This document shows, piece by piece, positions 22,627 through 34,694 of a DNA stretch of 64,000 nucleotides (positions within the stretch are counted from its first letter, which is position 1; each line of letters opens with the position of its first letter). The DNA is from Aspidiotus rigidus (lineage: Eukaryota > Arthropoda > Insecta > Hemiptera > Diaspididae), in NCBI GenBank assembly GCA_035079385.1, contig JAVHKY010000013.1, forward strand, positions 5,208,001 through 5,272,000. Reading direction: 5' to 3'. The translations under genes and the position numbers were made by a program. The notes below the pieces were generated by a model. That model was not told where the DNA came from. It made no database searches and saw nothing but the letters and a program-made list of their open reading frames with translations.

Positions 22627-25600
22627 TTACAAGAGCGGTGCTGTCTCTCTCCATTTCTTTAGTGCTTCTGTATTGATAGAATCAACTGTCCATTTCTGGG
22701 TTTTACTCGTTCCATCGCAGGTGTCAACGTACACCCTCAATGTATCTGTGTCAAATGCCAAACATCGTTCTTCTTTTTGGCCAAATATCAGCTGTTGGGT
22801 ATCCTGGAAGACAAAAATAAAATTATGTTGATGAAATGAAGAAGATAGAGCCGTTCTCCCGAAGTGGCTTGTGTTCGTATCCGTACCAGATCATATCTCC
22901 ATACTTGATCTCCCATTTCCCTTCGGCAACGGTGAGTAGTGATCGAAGCCTTTGGATCATTATTCGGCACAGTCAGGCAAGTGTTTGGCCCTCGTATTTC
23001 GATATCCTTATGCCAGCTTAGTAAAAACTCCTACGCATGACGAAGAGAAACATTACCATCAATAATAAATTCTAGAGTATGTTTTAAAGCGAGCCCTTTT
23101 ATTTTAGACTATACCTGCGAGTAGTCGCTATTTTTGTAGGTAAAACATTCGCCTAATTCTGTGTGTTCATTGTTTACGGTCAAACATAACGTATTATTGA
23201 CGAGAGATATAATCTAAAATTTGCATTGCATTTGAAGTTGGATAACTTTGCACAAACGAATCTCTACCTAGGACGCACAATGTCTACCTTGCCTGAGCCG
23301 TAATCAGGAGGATCAATTGGAGGATACCTCTGTAGTACGTCGAATGCAACTTCTTCCATAAACCATTTGAAGGATTTGCATTGTAATTTCTGGCGAATCG
23401 CGCGTTGTTCGCTGATATCTCCTGGATCGATCGATTTGATGTGAGGTTTATGAGAATATACGTATTGTGCGTACTCGTCCATCCAAATTTCGGCCAAACG
23501 TTTGAAATTCTAGAAAGTTAACAATTTTCTGAGTCCTTTTTGCCATATAGGACGAGCCCTCTGAAGAATATACCATCAATGAAAGCTATATCGGCCTCTG
23601 TTTGAAGCTGATTCCCCTTCCCTCCAAAGGAGTCAGGGGCCAATTTAAAGAGTGTGACCGGATCTCAGCTAACAACTTTTTAGACTTCTTTTCCTGTAAG
23701 AAGCTCGAAGCCAAGTCCCTCTTCCTGTATAGGAGCCAGAATTCAAAATAGTGTCGAGCAAAAGACTTCTGCATCCTCCGTAAAGCTCAAATCTGAGTCT
23801 TTTCACTTTGTGGGCAGTCTACCAGATATTACTTTTCGCTCCTGATTTGAAGGTGACTGCACAGTATATTTACCATTTGAATACTGTAATTATTTATTCG
23901 AAAATATTTACTTTGCCAACATAGTCGCCGATTCCCGTGTCTTCGTACGGTAAAACCTTGCAACCGCGATAAATGTGACACACTCTGCTGCAAGGTGCAT
24001 CCACTTGAATGCCTCCACATTGCCAAACTTTGAAAGATAATTCGTACTGTTCGCCTCCCCATATTTTCAAACCTCTGTCATATCCTCCTAACTCCCAGAA
24101 GAAACGTTTGGATATGGCGAACGCGCATCCAACCATTACTGGGCTCCTGAAAATATCAATGAAATACACATATTTTCAATTCTTCATCAATCGAGTAACG
24201 TTACACGGAATGTGTTATCTTTCCTGTATCCCCGATTCAGTGAACCTAATATATCTTACTAGATACACTGGTATTTTAGGGCTCCCCATGCTGATTCGAT
24301 GGGTCATCCAAATTCGACGTCATCTGAGCACGCGCAAGGCTACCCCAAACTATTCTTGAACGTATAGATATTTTTCATTCAGAATCTGAGCCACAAGACA
24401 GAACACATTTCGTGCGATCAAAATTTAGCGAAAGAAAAAAAGGAAATTTTTACCCGACTGGTCGAATACACATACTTAAAAGGTTTTGTAGGATCTATCA
24501 AGTCTTCTCGGAACCGAGGGAAGTATCGATATATAAGTTCCCAATCGAAGCCTCCTCGAAAACCTTCGCTTGTCATGTAAACTTGGAAAGTTTTATGATC
24601 AATCACATCAATCACCGGACAAACACACGTCTTGTAATTTTCTGCAATCGGTTCTGTTTACATAAATTTTATGGTAGAGCTGTTCTTTGTCGGTAAAAAT
24701 GTGGGTCTCTATAACTGCGTGTCTCACCTATCAACGGTGGAAGCCAATTGACGTTCACTTCGAGATTGGAATCCAGGAATACCAATATCTCTCCATTCGA
24801 GCTTTGAGCCCCGAGTAGTCTGGCTGCCATCAGGCCCTCACGGGACGATGTAATTCGAAGTACTCGAACTTTATCTGATAAATTGGAGGCGACAAAATCA
24901 TCCAAGCGTTCTTTCATATCCTCTAAAAGTTTAAAAGTTTATATTATTGGTTTATATAGAGGTATATTTCATTTTGACGTAGCAGATGAAGATTAAGCTT
25001 TACCCGATGAGCTTTTATCATCAACCAAAATCAGATCTTTTAATAATTCTGCTGGTGTACGATTCAGAACACTATAAATGGCTCTCAGCAGGACTGACCA
25101 GTGTTCATTATAGACTGGTATGATTACGCTAACATCAGGAAGATAACGACGGTACTTCTTTTCACGACATCTGAAACAATACAAAACTATACGTATCTTC
25201 TACGATGAATTTCAAAGTTTCATACTAGTCCATTAATTTTACTCTTTGGGTCTCGAGTCTGACAAGGATCTATTGACGGAGATGTAATCGCTTAAACATC
25301 CATTGTAACCAATTTTTTGCCAAACTTCATCTTCATCGCATTTATTTTTGTCGTGATCAAAAGGCAAACTTGCCGCGTGGCCTTGCTCTCCGAGTCCTGA
25401 ATCCAGAAAAGGCAATAAGCATCAAGTTAATGAATTTTTTTCTTCTTTTTCAAATCACCAACCTGTTCTTTTACTTTCCATCAGTATGAACTCGTTATCG
25501 TGCCAGTCCACTTTTTCCATCAAGTACGTATCAAAGTCGAACAATTTTTCTTGAAGAGGAGCTCCCTCTCTCTTAATTGAAGGTAGGCGTTCGCGATTCA

Positions 25601-25700
25601 TCCAATTCAAATGAATGAGAATCACGATCGCGAGTACGAAGAAGGGTAAGGCGAGAAAAAATTTCGTGAAACGTCTCATATTCAGCTTGTGTATTCTCAT
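22627..25700 (-). CDS. polypeptide N-acetylgalactosaminyltransferase (GALNT10/PGANT6-like), 10 coding exons
   Basis: Exons: 25700-25463, 25396-25243, 25170-25004, 24922-24728, 24653-24476, 24146-23912, 23509-23288, 23213-23115, 23030-22887, 22803-22627. All junctions are GT/AG and in phase, giving 602 aa, the usual family length. The enzyme starts mucin-type O-glycosylation by moving GalNAc from UDP-GalNAc to Ser/Thr in the Golgi. Residues ~12-33 are a type II membrane anchor. GLGEQG at ~80 is the usual stem/catalytic border. The GT-A domain has [39 protein letters not shown] (340-346) and [10 protein letters not shown] with the metal-ligand His368. The DxH metal motif reads D237-S-N239. Residues ~464-602 are the ricin-type lectin domain, with CLTV and QKW motifs. 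The GALNT10 group is suggested by [13 protein letters not shown] and YPPIDPP. It looks intact and expressed, apart from the His-to-Asn change. Confidence 0.93.
24476..24653 (-). other. GALNT exon 5 with two possible acceptors
   Basis: An AACAG acceptor giving exon start 24653 yields [19 protein letters not shown], the family-normal length. A second AG 12 nt downstream (start 24641) keeps frame but drops four residues. I chose the upstream site because the family normally has that length between PPL(L/I) and the CPxID motif. Confidence 0.65.
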
Positions 25701-25907
25701 CTCTGAAATATTAGGTAAATCATTTGAAATGGTGTTATGTGAAGTGCGAGTAGGTACATACTCATAAAGGGTTTTGCATTCATTAAATAAAATAAGATAC
25801 GTACCGGTAATCGATAATTTTTAACTGTCGAAGTGATACTATTAATCATCTGACATAAATAATGCATAAATGGGGATCAGGAATGAGAAATGAACCCAAG
25901 TCTTACC
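25701..25907 (-). promoter_or_regulatory. 5'-UTR intron and upstream untranslated exon of the GALNT gene (predicted)
   Basis: An acceptor (CCTAATATTTCAG) lies two bases before the start codon, so the mRNA leader is probably spliced. The best donor upstream is TCAG|GTAAGA at 25907-25905, implying an untranslated exon ending at 25907 and a promoter near or above 26.0 kb. A weaker donor is near 25800. Confidence 0.5.
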
Positions 25908-26975
25908 TGATTGACGAGCGGAGGAAGATAGGTTTATCTGCCGAAACGCACATAATCTACTGTGAAATCCTGGAAAATTTTCGACACAGATTTATCGAAA
26001 CTCGATTGTAAGCTGTAGTGCACAACGTAAACATGGTACAGACTGGCTTTGAACGAGATGAAGTCCGTGATAGCGGAAATATACGACATATGTTTGGGCC
26101 AAAATTAAAATTCCGCCAATATTTGCTGTAGTAGTATTATGGCTACCATTAAATACACCTTAACGAGTGAAAAATCGTAACTAAAACATTTGATTAACCC
26201 AAATAATAATTACTCAGTACAATAGGTGGCTGAATTCAATCGTTTATAAATAACAAATGATAGCATATGGATGAGGATGTATGCAGATCGTGTATAATTT
26301 GAAAAAATATTTCCATTCGCGCGATATAAGCCTATCGAGGCGAAGGTTTCAATTTTGTATGTATGTTCGAGTGTAAGAGAAAGGAAATTCACCTGGTTGG
26401 TGAGGTTCTGGTAATTATGGGATTCGAATGACTATCTCGAAAAATGTCCAAGATCCATAAGAAATTACTGTGAAAAATCTATTTGTAGACGAACCTTTAG
26501 AAAAGAATCGAAAAACTTTGAAGACCCGAATTGAGCACTGAGAAATTTTAGAAATATATGACCAAGAAATCAACATTTTTAACGAAGTTTGAGTTCATTT
26601 TAACAAAATCCTAAATAATGTACGTATATAGATTATGAAAATTTGGTCACTAATTTGGGTTCAACAAATCCTCAAAGAAATTATGTCATAGGAAAATTTT
26701 TCGATATCGTGTATTTAGGCAGAGGGAATGATGAGATTGAACCAGAAATACTCACATTAGCATTGTACAAATAAGTACCAGTATTTTCTTTGTAGTTTGA
26801 AAACAAGAAATTCATTCTGCGCTTCGATACAAATCTTCCTGAAAATGAAAGAAGTGTGTCTGACATTACATCCATCTTGGACTTGAGAAGAGCAAAGAAC
26901 AAAATTATCGCTCTGCATTCCATTTTCAACATGTTTCATACCTTTCCTGTACTCCTTGTCGTATTTAAAACCCCT
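25908..26975. other. region upstream of GALNT; one weak candidate exon
   Basis: On the minus strand an ATG frame from 26932 reads MLKMECRAIILFFALLKSKM, signal-peptide-like, and runs into a GTGAGT donor near 26755. No matching downstream exon could be fixed, although CAG|GTGAAT near 26395 and an open frame at 26392-26210 lie below. Not annotated as a gene. Confidence 0.25.
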
Positions 26976-26979
26976 GGAC

Positions 26980-27240
26980 AAGATTTAAATTCTGCGAGGC
27001 CACCATCCCGTCTGAAGGATGCCGACATCTCGGGGAAAATTCTCAATTTTAGCGAGGCTATCCCTCCCCCATCTCCTCTGTGTGAGGATGGCAACACCTG
27101 TCTCCTCTGTAGTAGATTTGACATGCAGCATACTAACTATAATAAGCCAATAGAATGAGATAGTAAGATAAGTTGTTTTAGGCTCGACATAGAGTATATT
27201 AGGATATACTAAGCTTTAAATGATTATATAATAAATCAGT
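26980..27240 (+). repeat. possible R2-related fragment
   Basis: TCTGCGAGGCC.., GGGGAAAATTCTCAATTTTAG and later TAGGCTCGACATAGAGTATA resemble the opening of R2 copy 2 (GCGGAGTCC..GGGGAAATTCCAAAATTT). Strongly diverged. Confidence 0.35.
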
Positions 27241-27244
27241 CTAT

Positions 27245-30200
27245 ATTATCCTGGCCGGGCGGTATTCTGGAAAAGACATGCGAAACACGATCTTTATTTA
27301 TTTATCGGAAAAATTTTTCAATAGAGGAAATCTGTTTTATGATGGGTTATGCACCGTCTGTTTGGCAAATTATGGTTTTAAATAAGAGAAAACCTGACCT
27401 TTCTTTGGGACCTGTGAAATGTTGACAATCAAGCAAAGTGTGGCTCCAAAGGAGACCAGGCTAATTTTTGCAGTTGGATGGATACTCTGAAGACGCCTCT
27501 ATAGGCGAACGGTCTCAATGAAAAGTTTTCTCCTACTAAGTGTAAAAATTATAATTTTAATTTCTGAATTCCTCCTTTCGAATCAACGGAAAAAAGAATC
27601 ATCTGATATTTTGAATACAAAATTTTAATTTAAATAATTCAATCCATTTTTCAATATTTTTCTTATGAACACATATTCAAGTGTCGATAAACAGCGATTA
27701 TTCAGTTTTTCCTATTCTCATCAAAAACAAACCCTCCAAATGAATGATTGGGGGGGGGGGGGGCGTTTAGGGAAGAGGAAGGCTCTATTAGAGTGTGACT
27801 TGGGAAGTTCTACAAAGTTCAGGCCAAGAAAAAGGAACTCGTTTGTTGATGACTGTACGAAGAAGTACTCGCGAAAAAAAAACATCAACAAGATGTCAAA
27901 GTTAATCAGCCTTCTGGTGTGGTAGATATCCCCTCCACCTCACCACGTTTAGTGCTTGGCCGGAGTTGAAGATGAGGGATAATGTTGTACCGTTGGAACT
28001 TTTCTGATATGGGGGCCAGTCCTGTTGTGACACGCTTCGAACTTCATATTGGGGCTCGTTGAAAATGTACTCCAGCCCGAGAAATTTTTCTCAAATTGCA
28101 TTGAAAATTACGAGCATTAAAATACTCACGCGCATACGAAAACGGTTAGCTGATTACATCATTGAAAGCGCTTATTCATTATGGTAAGCGAAGAATGATT
28201 CCTATTCATTAGGAAGCCTCATTTTCATTGAATATTGAAAAACTCATCGGTTGAAAAGAAAGTATGATTAGACCGTAAAAAGAAGAAGAAGAGGAAGAAA
28301 AAAAAAGTACAAAATGCAGTTCTTTAAATGTCTCTCGAAGCCAAGTTCTAAATTAAAAGGAAACTGCATGAATACGTCATTCATTCTGGGGATACCGTAA
28401 TTACAGAAACGTACGACGTTATTTTTTTCTAACACTCGCATTCGTTCAACATTATTATTATTAGGAAAATATGCGACATTAATCTGCGCAGTGCTCCTTC
28501 CAGTGCAATCCTGATGACACAAATAGGCGTGTGGAAAAAAAAAAAAAAAAAGCTCACCACGTATTCTTTTCTCTTCTTTTCTTTCCTACGTACATATTAA
28601 AATTCTTCCGTCGTGTAAATTTTAATTCATGCGGCACCATTTGTGGACAGTTGGACGCGTAAGCGTCGAAAATAAATTTTACTAGTATTAGAATGAAAGA
28701 AATAAGTTGGTTATCTTTACTTCACATTGTAGATTTACACTTTATTCGCGACCACTCAATTAATGGCTTCACAAAGCTATAGTATTTCTATAAATACCGA
28801 CCTCATCGCTAAGTCAAAAAGGGTGAGAAAGTTTGTTGACTTTTTGTGCACTTCGCGGGCGATAAAGACTCCGCCTAAATGATGCTGTAACCGAAAGATT
28901 TATGTTAGTACTACGGGCTATTAAGTCGAAAGCTTTTCGAAAATCCATAATTAGCGTCTAAGCTTCCGGGCTAAATACAATTATTTCTCTGTTTTTTTTG
29001 TTTTTTTTTTTGAAACCCAGTGAGGAAGAAACGAAAATTTTGATTTTTATCAAGGAGAAAGATATTCAAAACGAATGCACCCCTTCCCCTCTCCAATAGT
29101 GTTACCAGTTTTTTTTTTTTTTTTTCTATTCTTAATAAGCTCTTAATTGCAGTAGAGCTATCAGCTTGGTGGAAAAATATGGAATCAGATAATCTCACAA
29201 GTCAACACCTCTTTTCATATCCCGTCCTTCAAAACCAACATTCCCTCATCTATAGCCTTCGCACTATCCGCAACAGCTCCGAATTCATCTCCAATTCCCT
29301 CAACTACCTTCGTTCTACCAATTTCTTGTCACTTCTTTAATTATAAAACAAATTTATGTAAAAATATTAAGTACATAATTATAATTATTGTATCAAATTA
29401 ACGCGAGCTGATGATTTGTTTTGAGTAGTTCCATAGCTTATAAAAAAACAAAATCAAAAAGATTTTGATCAGACTGATCAGCTCAGAGAAAAATAGTGCT
29501 ATCGACGTTCCCTCTCCATAAAATATTTTCTTCTCTAAGGACCTAAGTTTACTCATACTTATTCTCTTGAATGATATTTAGAACTCCACAATCGAGAAGT
29601 TTCCTTTTTGGGGAGGGTTTCTTTTCCCTTTTCTGTTATTATATAATGTACACTAGTAACATTGAGACAAAAACCTCGACATTATGAATGTTGGAAGCAC
29701 ACATGCACATGATTATACGAGTACAGTATACGTGGAAGAAAATGGTAATAAAAGTAATAATCGTTGCCAGAAAAACTGTTTAATAGAATAGGAAACTGTA
29801 CGCAGTCGAAATTGATCGTAACCGTCACGAAACATATTAGAGAAGATAAGAGTTTATAATAGCTGTTATCGTATTCATTTTGCGGGGACAAAAAAACTCA
29901 AATAACAAGAGGAAAGCTGGTAATTCTCAATATGCGATAGGTGCTAGTACTATTTATTAGGATTTTATATTTGGCTGTAATAATCGTCTCCTCGTCGCGG
30001 TCGGTATTTTGACGCACCCCTTTCCGCGTGCAATTTAATCCAAACGCGTTCATTGTACTTCGGTTTTTTTTTCTCCTCTCCTTGGCAGCACGTTCCTGAA
30101 AACAACGAATAATTAAATTACGAATTTTAACTGTCGAAGAACAAATTTCGAACATCGTGTTGAACTGCGTGATGAAAGGGAGGAAAAAGAAATTCGGTGA

Positions 30201-30675
30201 TATATTGTTTTAATTACAGAGATCGATAATTTTAATAGCGGCGAACCTTTTGGTAGAAACATCATAAAAATTTATCGTCACTACGGAGGGAAAAAAACTA
30301 GCGTGTACGAAAAAGAAGCAGTATTACCTCCGATAACTATAATGTGAAATACTCGTATGAGTAGAAATTTGGGCCATCTATTATTGTAAATCACAATATT
30401 TTTTAGTAGAAGAATTGTTGTAATTTAATCTCCACCAACAATTTTATCTTTAGAAACTGGATCTGTTTGTAAGTTGGGGAGAATTTTTTGTACTTCTTCA
30501 TTGGTTTTCTACAATAACTATTATTATTAGGAAACAGGAACAGATTCCTATTAAAACGTCAGAAGCTCCTTTGGGTGCATGCTAGGTTAGTGTACAGCCT
30601 AGCAACAATTACACTCCCAATCCCATTGATCTTGTTAAGAAGCTTTCCTCCATTTTCTGTTGCGAAAGAAATTCA
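27245..30675. other. no gene seen
   Basis: AT-rich, with homopolymer runs (G14 at 27750-27763; long A and T runs near 28530 and 29110) and a purine-rich tract at 28280. No splice-bounded protein-like frame was found. Confidence 0.4.
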
Positions 30676-30683
30676 GTGATGGT

Positions 30684-30710
30684 ACATAGTTACCGAAACG
30701 CATCGTCTAC
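30684..30710 (-). mobile_element. possible Penelope terminal fragment
   Basis: AGTTACCGAAACGCATCGTC is nearly the inverse of GACGCGTTTCGGTAACT at the left end of the Penelope element near 43575. Only about 20 bp match. Confidence 0.3.
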
Positions 30711-30714
30711 TCAA

Positions 30715-31740
30715 TATATTTTCGATATTTTTTAAATGTAATCCATTGATCTTTACCTATACATTTGGAACCTCCCTGGTCACGTCACGATCTGGGCAGT
30801 GTGAAGTACCTAACATAAGTATTAGCGAATAGGTGGGGTAAGACTCCCGGGCTAGTTTGACAAATTTGATTTCAAGTTGTGATGTAACGTTATCGATTCA
30901 AACTTCTGGACTTGAGAAACAGGAAATAATATGATATTCATTTACTCGTAAAAAGTTCGAATCTTCATCAACTTTTCATTCAAACCATAAATATATCACC
31001 TGAATTCTTGACGGTCAGCAATATTATCTTTAGACGACTAGAGAGGAAATGGACACAAAGTTAACCGAAATACTTTTTTCACGTTTCTAAAGCATCTTTT
31101 TCGATGGATGTCTTTCCGAAAACGTTTTTCATATGATTCTTTCCGCCTTTTTTTCATGTGAAAATTTTTCGAACTTACGATAAATTTTTTGCTCCGGATA
31201 TTCGAACTTACCAGAATGTCTGTGCGAGATATAAGTCAAATAAAAACGAGCTTTTCCTGTAAATATTTTGTAAAAAAAAATCATTCTCGAGAATGTGAAG
31301 AAACAGAAAGTTGGGAAATTCGATCAAAATATCGTCCAAAAAGAGGAAAAAAAAAGGAATATCTACGCATTCGGACGTTTTATTATAGGGTCATAAACTA
31401 GTTCCGGTGAAGAGATGATTTTGGCGATGAAAAGAAGTTATAAAACGAATACGCTGAAAGAATCGTCCCATCAAAGTGTGTATCCGTGCAATGCGAATAA
31501 AATGAACGAATTGGCAAAGGAGGTTAGGATCATTTTTTTTTTATTATTTTTCTTTTTTTATAGTGTAAAGTTTTTTTAAAAGGTGCGCGTTTTTTGAAGT
31601 GATGTAGGACTGTCCAGCCCACGATTATCATCTATCATAACTAATTCAGAATTAGATGAAACCCATGTACGCGTTTTGAGTTGAGAAGTATCGCCAACGG
31701 AAGGGTAACTCGTTTACGTATGGTTTTTCATTTCAAAAAA
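30715..31740. other. no gene seen
   Basis: Unique AT-rich sequence before the LINE relic. I see nothing specific in it. Confidence 0.4.
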
Positions 31741-31741
31741 T

Positions 31742-32330
31742 CTTCTAATTCCTCTCCGCCATTCTGGAAAACTTCTTGGCCTCCACTTTGATCAAAAACT
31801 TACATGGACCCTCCACATTAAAATCCTCAAAGGTAAATGCACTCGGGTTCTAAATATTTTGCAGTATTTATCCCTCCGGTCTGGGAATGGAACAGGAAAC
31901 TGCTCTTATAACTTTACAAAAGCCTCATTCGTTCTAGATCAGACTACGGAGCCCCGGTATATAATTTAGCTAATGAGTTCGCTCTCACCTTATTAGACAC
32001 TATCCAAACTTCCTCCCTCAGAATGGCCTTAGGTGCCTTCCAAATTCAGTCTTTGCACAGAAACTGCTGAGCCTCTCCTCTTCCGCAGACCCACATTCAC
32101 CTCCAACTTCTTGTCTTCGTTCTCTCAATTCCCCCTTCCTCCGATGAACTTGAACCCAATCTTTCACCAAAAGAATAATCTCCCTTTAACTTCCAGTAAT
32201 AAACACATTTGCCGCTGATTCAACCCCTCTCTCAATAAACCCTTCATCGCAAACCCTCTACATATCCGGCTGCCAAACAGCAAAATCGTTACGTACCGGC
32301 CTAATAAAGTTCGGTAGCTTATGGAGCTGA
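31742..32330 (+). mobile_element. Jockey-like LINE relic, RT C-terminal part
   Basis: The plus-strand translation reads GKLLGLHFDQKLTWTLHIK then LKGKCTRVLNILQYLS, then after frame changes SKFSLCTETAEPLLFRR. This matches the classic post-RT segment of Jockey-clade LINEs (lLGl.fD.kLtW..HI..lk.kc..aLniLk.ls; ..SLy.ea.epPl..RR). Stops and shifts are present, so it is dead. It is the segment preceding that preserved at 0.7-1.3 kb. Confidence 0.75.
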
Positions 32331-32339
32331 CTGCGAGTG

Positions 32340-33000
32340 CCAATACGACGCCATCAACACGAAAATTTGTGAGAACAATAGAACGTTCGCAAACACATGT
32401 TATGAAGCACATGATAGTCTGGAGCTATGAATTTTCCATAAAGATTGTAACGTCTTTATTTTCTCATATTATTATGTACGTACAACTTGAATGTCAGAAT
32501 TTTATTGAATAGACTACCTATTTCTGAAAGAGACTTGTGCGCTCACTTCGAGATAGGCGATACTTGAATTCTTGTTCTAGTTAGTTTTTTTACCTAACGA
32601 AATCAGGACGCGATTGTAGCACACCAGTGACTGAGATCCAGGTATCCGATTGGAATACGAGAATATTTGACTGTGCTTTCGTTAGAAAATTGATCGGAAA
32701 GAGTATTAATTTCCTATAATAATGTCGAGATTCAAATACATGTGTGTAATGGAAATATAAGATTTGTAAATATCATCGTGCACGTCTTGCATCCGAGCTG
32801 CATCAATTTCTGAATCTATATTAAAGAGTGTTCAGCACATCCGAAGAAAGAACATACAGCCGAGGAAAAGTGCTCACTTCTCAGTCTGTGAGTTGAAAAG
32901 CCAGTCAAAGAAGAGACCAAGAGGACGCAACAGCACCTTCAACTTATTTCCACGCAGAGCTGCAATAATGCTAAAGGGAGAGAGCGAAACAACGCCTTCC
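32340..33000. other. no gene seen
   Basis: No exon or recognised element. Confidence 0.4.
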
Positions 33001-33005
33001 AAACG

Positions 33006-33248
33006 AGGAGCGTAAGGAACTTGTTCAATGAGTCAACTTGGTTTTGGTATTGAGAATTCAAGGAAGCCTAGACCTAGCACAAAGCTAGTATAACGGAGGC
33101 CTAGACCAAGTACAAAATAGGACGTCATCAGTGACCTTGACTTATTTTGGGGACCTCGAAATTTTTTTGAGTTGAGCCTGTGACGTCACGATTTGATGGA
33201 GTTTTCGCCAGACGACGTAACACCCATAGAACAGGGTCGTTGTTAAAA
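33006..33248. mobile_element. MITE-1 copy C
   Basis: The left end is CGTAAGGAACTTGTTCAATGAGT. The right end, ACACCCATAGAACAGGGTCG then TTGTTAAAA, is its imperfect inverse. Between them are R2-like words (CTAGTATAACGGAGGCCTAG) and TGACGTCA sites at about 33119 and 33180. It looks like a mosaic of both families. Confidence 0.6.
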
Positions 33249-33299
33249 AAGAGGGTTCACCGACTTTCACAGCCATAGAGAAAGGCTTCTTGCTACCAC

Positions 33300-33680
33300 A
33301 TTTCGCATCTATAGGTAGGGGTTACCGAGTTTACCAATACCGGTGATGAAGGTATTGGTTATTGACACGTCTCGGAGAAGTGTGCTGATACATTTCCGGA
33401 CCACTTGAAGACAATTGCTGGTGAGAAAGCAGTTATGGAGCGAGCCAATGAGAAAGACCAGCTCTAAAGCAGAGATAATGACAGCAGTTGAAAAGTAGAA
33501 AGGGGAAAAGTTCACAACCTCTAAAAAACGGCCCATGAAAGCCACATAGCACAAGTCCGGAAGTTCCTGTTCCAGCTACCTTGAAACTACGGTACAAATT
33601 GGATGAAGCCTCTGCTGGAGAAGGAGACAATATCTCCGATGAGGACATAAGCCTATTGCAACAGCTGGCTCAGGTAGAGT
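33300..33680. other. unassigned protein-like frames on both strands
   Basis: The plus strand, about 33550-33673, reads VPATLKLRYKLDEASAGEGD and then NISDEDISLLQQLAQ, ending at CAG|GTAGAG. It could be an exon, but the upstream acceptor is poor. The minus strand, 33577-33309, has an 80-90 aa hydrophobic frame (VIISALELVFLIGSLHNCF). At most one is real; I cannot tell which. Confidence 0.25.
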
Positions 33681-33829
33681 TGTTGGTAATATGGTCAGTT
33701 CTTCCTGTCTTTCTTCTTAGTGTGATACTTTACCGTATGTTTCAAATATTTAGAAACTATGCAAAAATTTTAGAAAGTAACTTTTCATGGTCACGAAATA
33801 AATTAACCTAAGTAGGACAAGAATATTAT

Positions 33830-34690
33830 TTATCGTATCCAAAACGCACTGTTTTTCCTCCCAGTGGTCCACCAATTCTTTGGCTTCGTCAGATAACCTA
33901 CAATTCCACAGGTCGTCGATCTTCAGTTTACTCGCTTTAGTTTTCATCAGCGGGCATTTAGAAAGATGCTCTTGACTCTGACATTCGTAATATGGGTGAT
34001 CGCGAAGTCCCCATTTGTGTAGGTTTTTCTTTGTTCCTCCGCACGTAGATCGGAGTCTATTCAGTAGTGCTTTCCACCATGTCCACCTCATTTTCCCATG
34101 TGTGACATTTTCCTAATTTGCTTCCATAATTCAACATGCAATGTTTGCCGTGTCTTCTTTGAGTGGACTATTTTAATTCTAGAAGTTTTTTCTCGATTTT
34201 AATCTACTCTTCGGATATGGTTAGAGTCGTTTGTCTGTTAGTGCCAGGTTTTTTATCCGTATTTCTGTTACGATCCTGCGTTTGTGTGCAGGGGCTACTC
34301 CACAAACTTCGCGGATGTTTTCGACTCTTGTCGGTCTCAAGACAGCCCGTGACTATTCTGTATGTGTTGTGTGAAGCAATGTCCACTTTTTTGGTGTGTG
34401 TTGATCTTCCTCATGAGGTGCAAGCGTATTCGGCAGCTGCGAATCATACGTCCAGTGTCAAAGTCCGTAATACTTCCTGGCTGCGCCCCATTTATGTAGT
34501 AATTCGTTTCTAGTTTGTAACTTTTCCTTCAAGCCCTCACAGTGAGTTCTGAAAGTGAGCGTTCTGTCCAGCGTCACCTCCAGGTACTTGGGATTTTCAC
34601 TATTCTTTATTCGACAGCTGTATACCTACGAATGAAAGGGTGGTGAAGAAAATGAGCTCCAATTTTCTTTTTAAAATCCGTTTATCAATA
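33830..34690 (-). mobile_element. LINE relic (R1/Jockey-like), RT end to C-terminus
   Basis: In minus-strand order: IPKYLEVTLDRTLTFRTHCE, the post-RT 'YLGVTLDRTL' motif; THTKKVDIASHNTYRIVTGC; and near the end LLNRLRSTCGGTKKNLHKWG, with CPLMKTKASKL and a final 'DHWEE' block. The order and motifs fit insect R1/Jockey-type elements (HTkkVD.aLN.acRIvTGCL; nrLRtg.grt...l.KWgl). Several frameshifts show it is inactive. Confidence 0.8.
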
Positions 34691-34694
34691 TAGG

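Noticed and set aside
22627..25700. GALNT as a pseudogene because of the DxH change
   Set aside because: All ten exons are in phase with good splice sites and the other catalytic and lectin motifs are kept.
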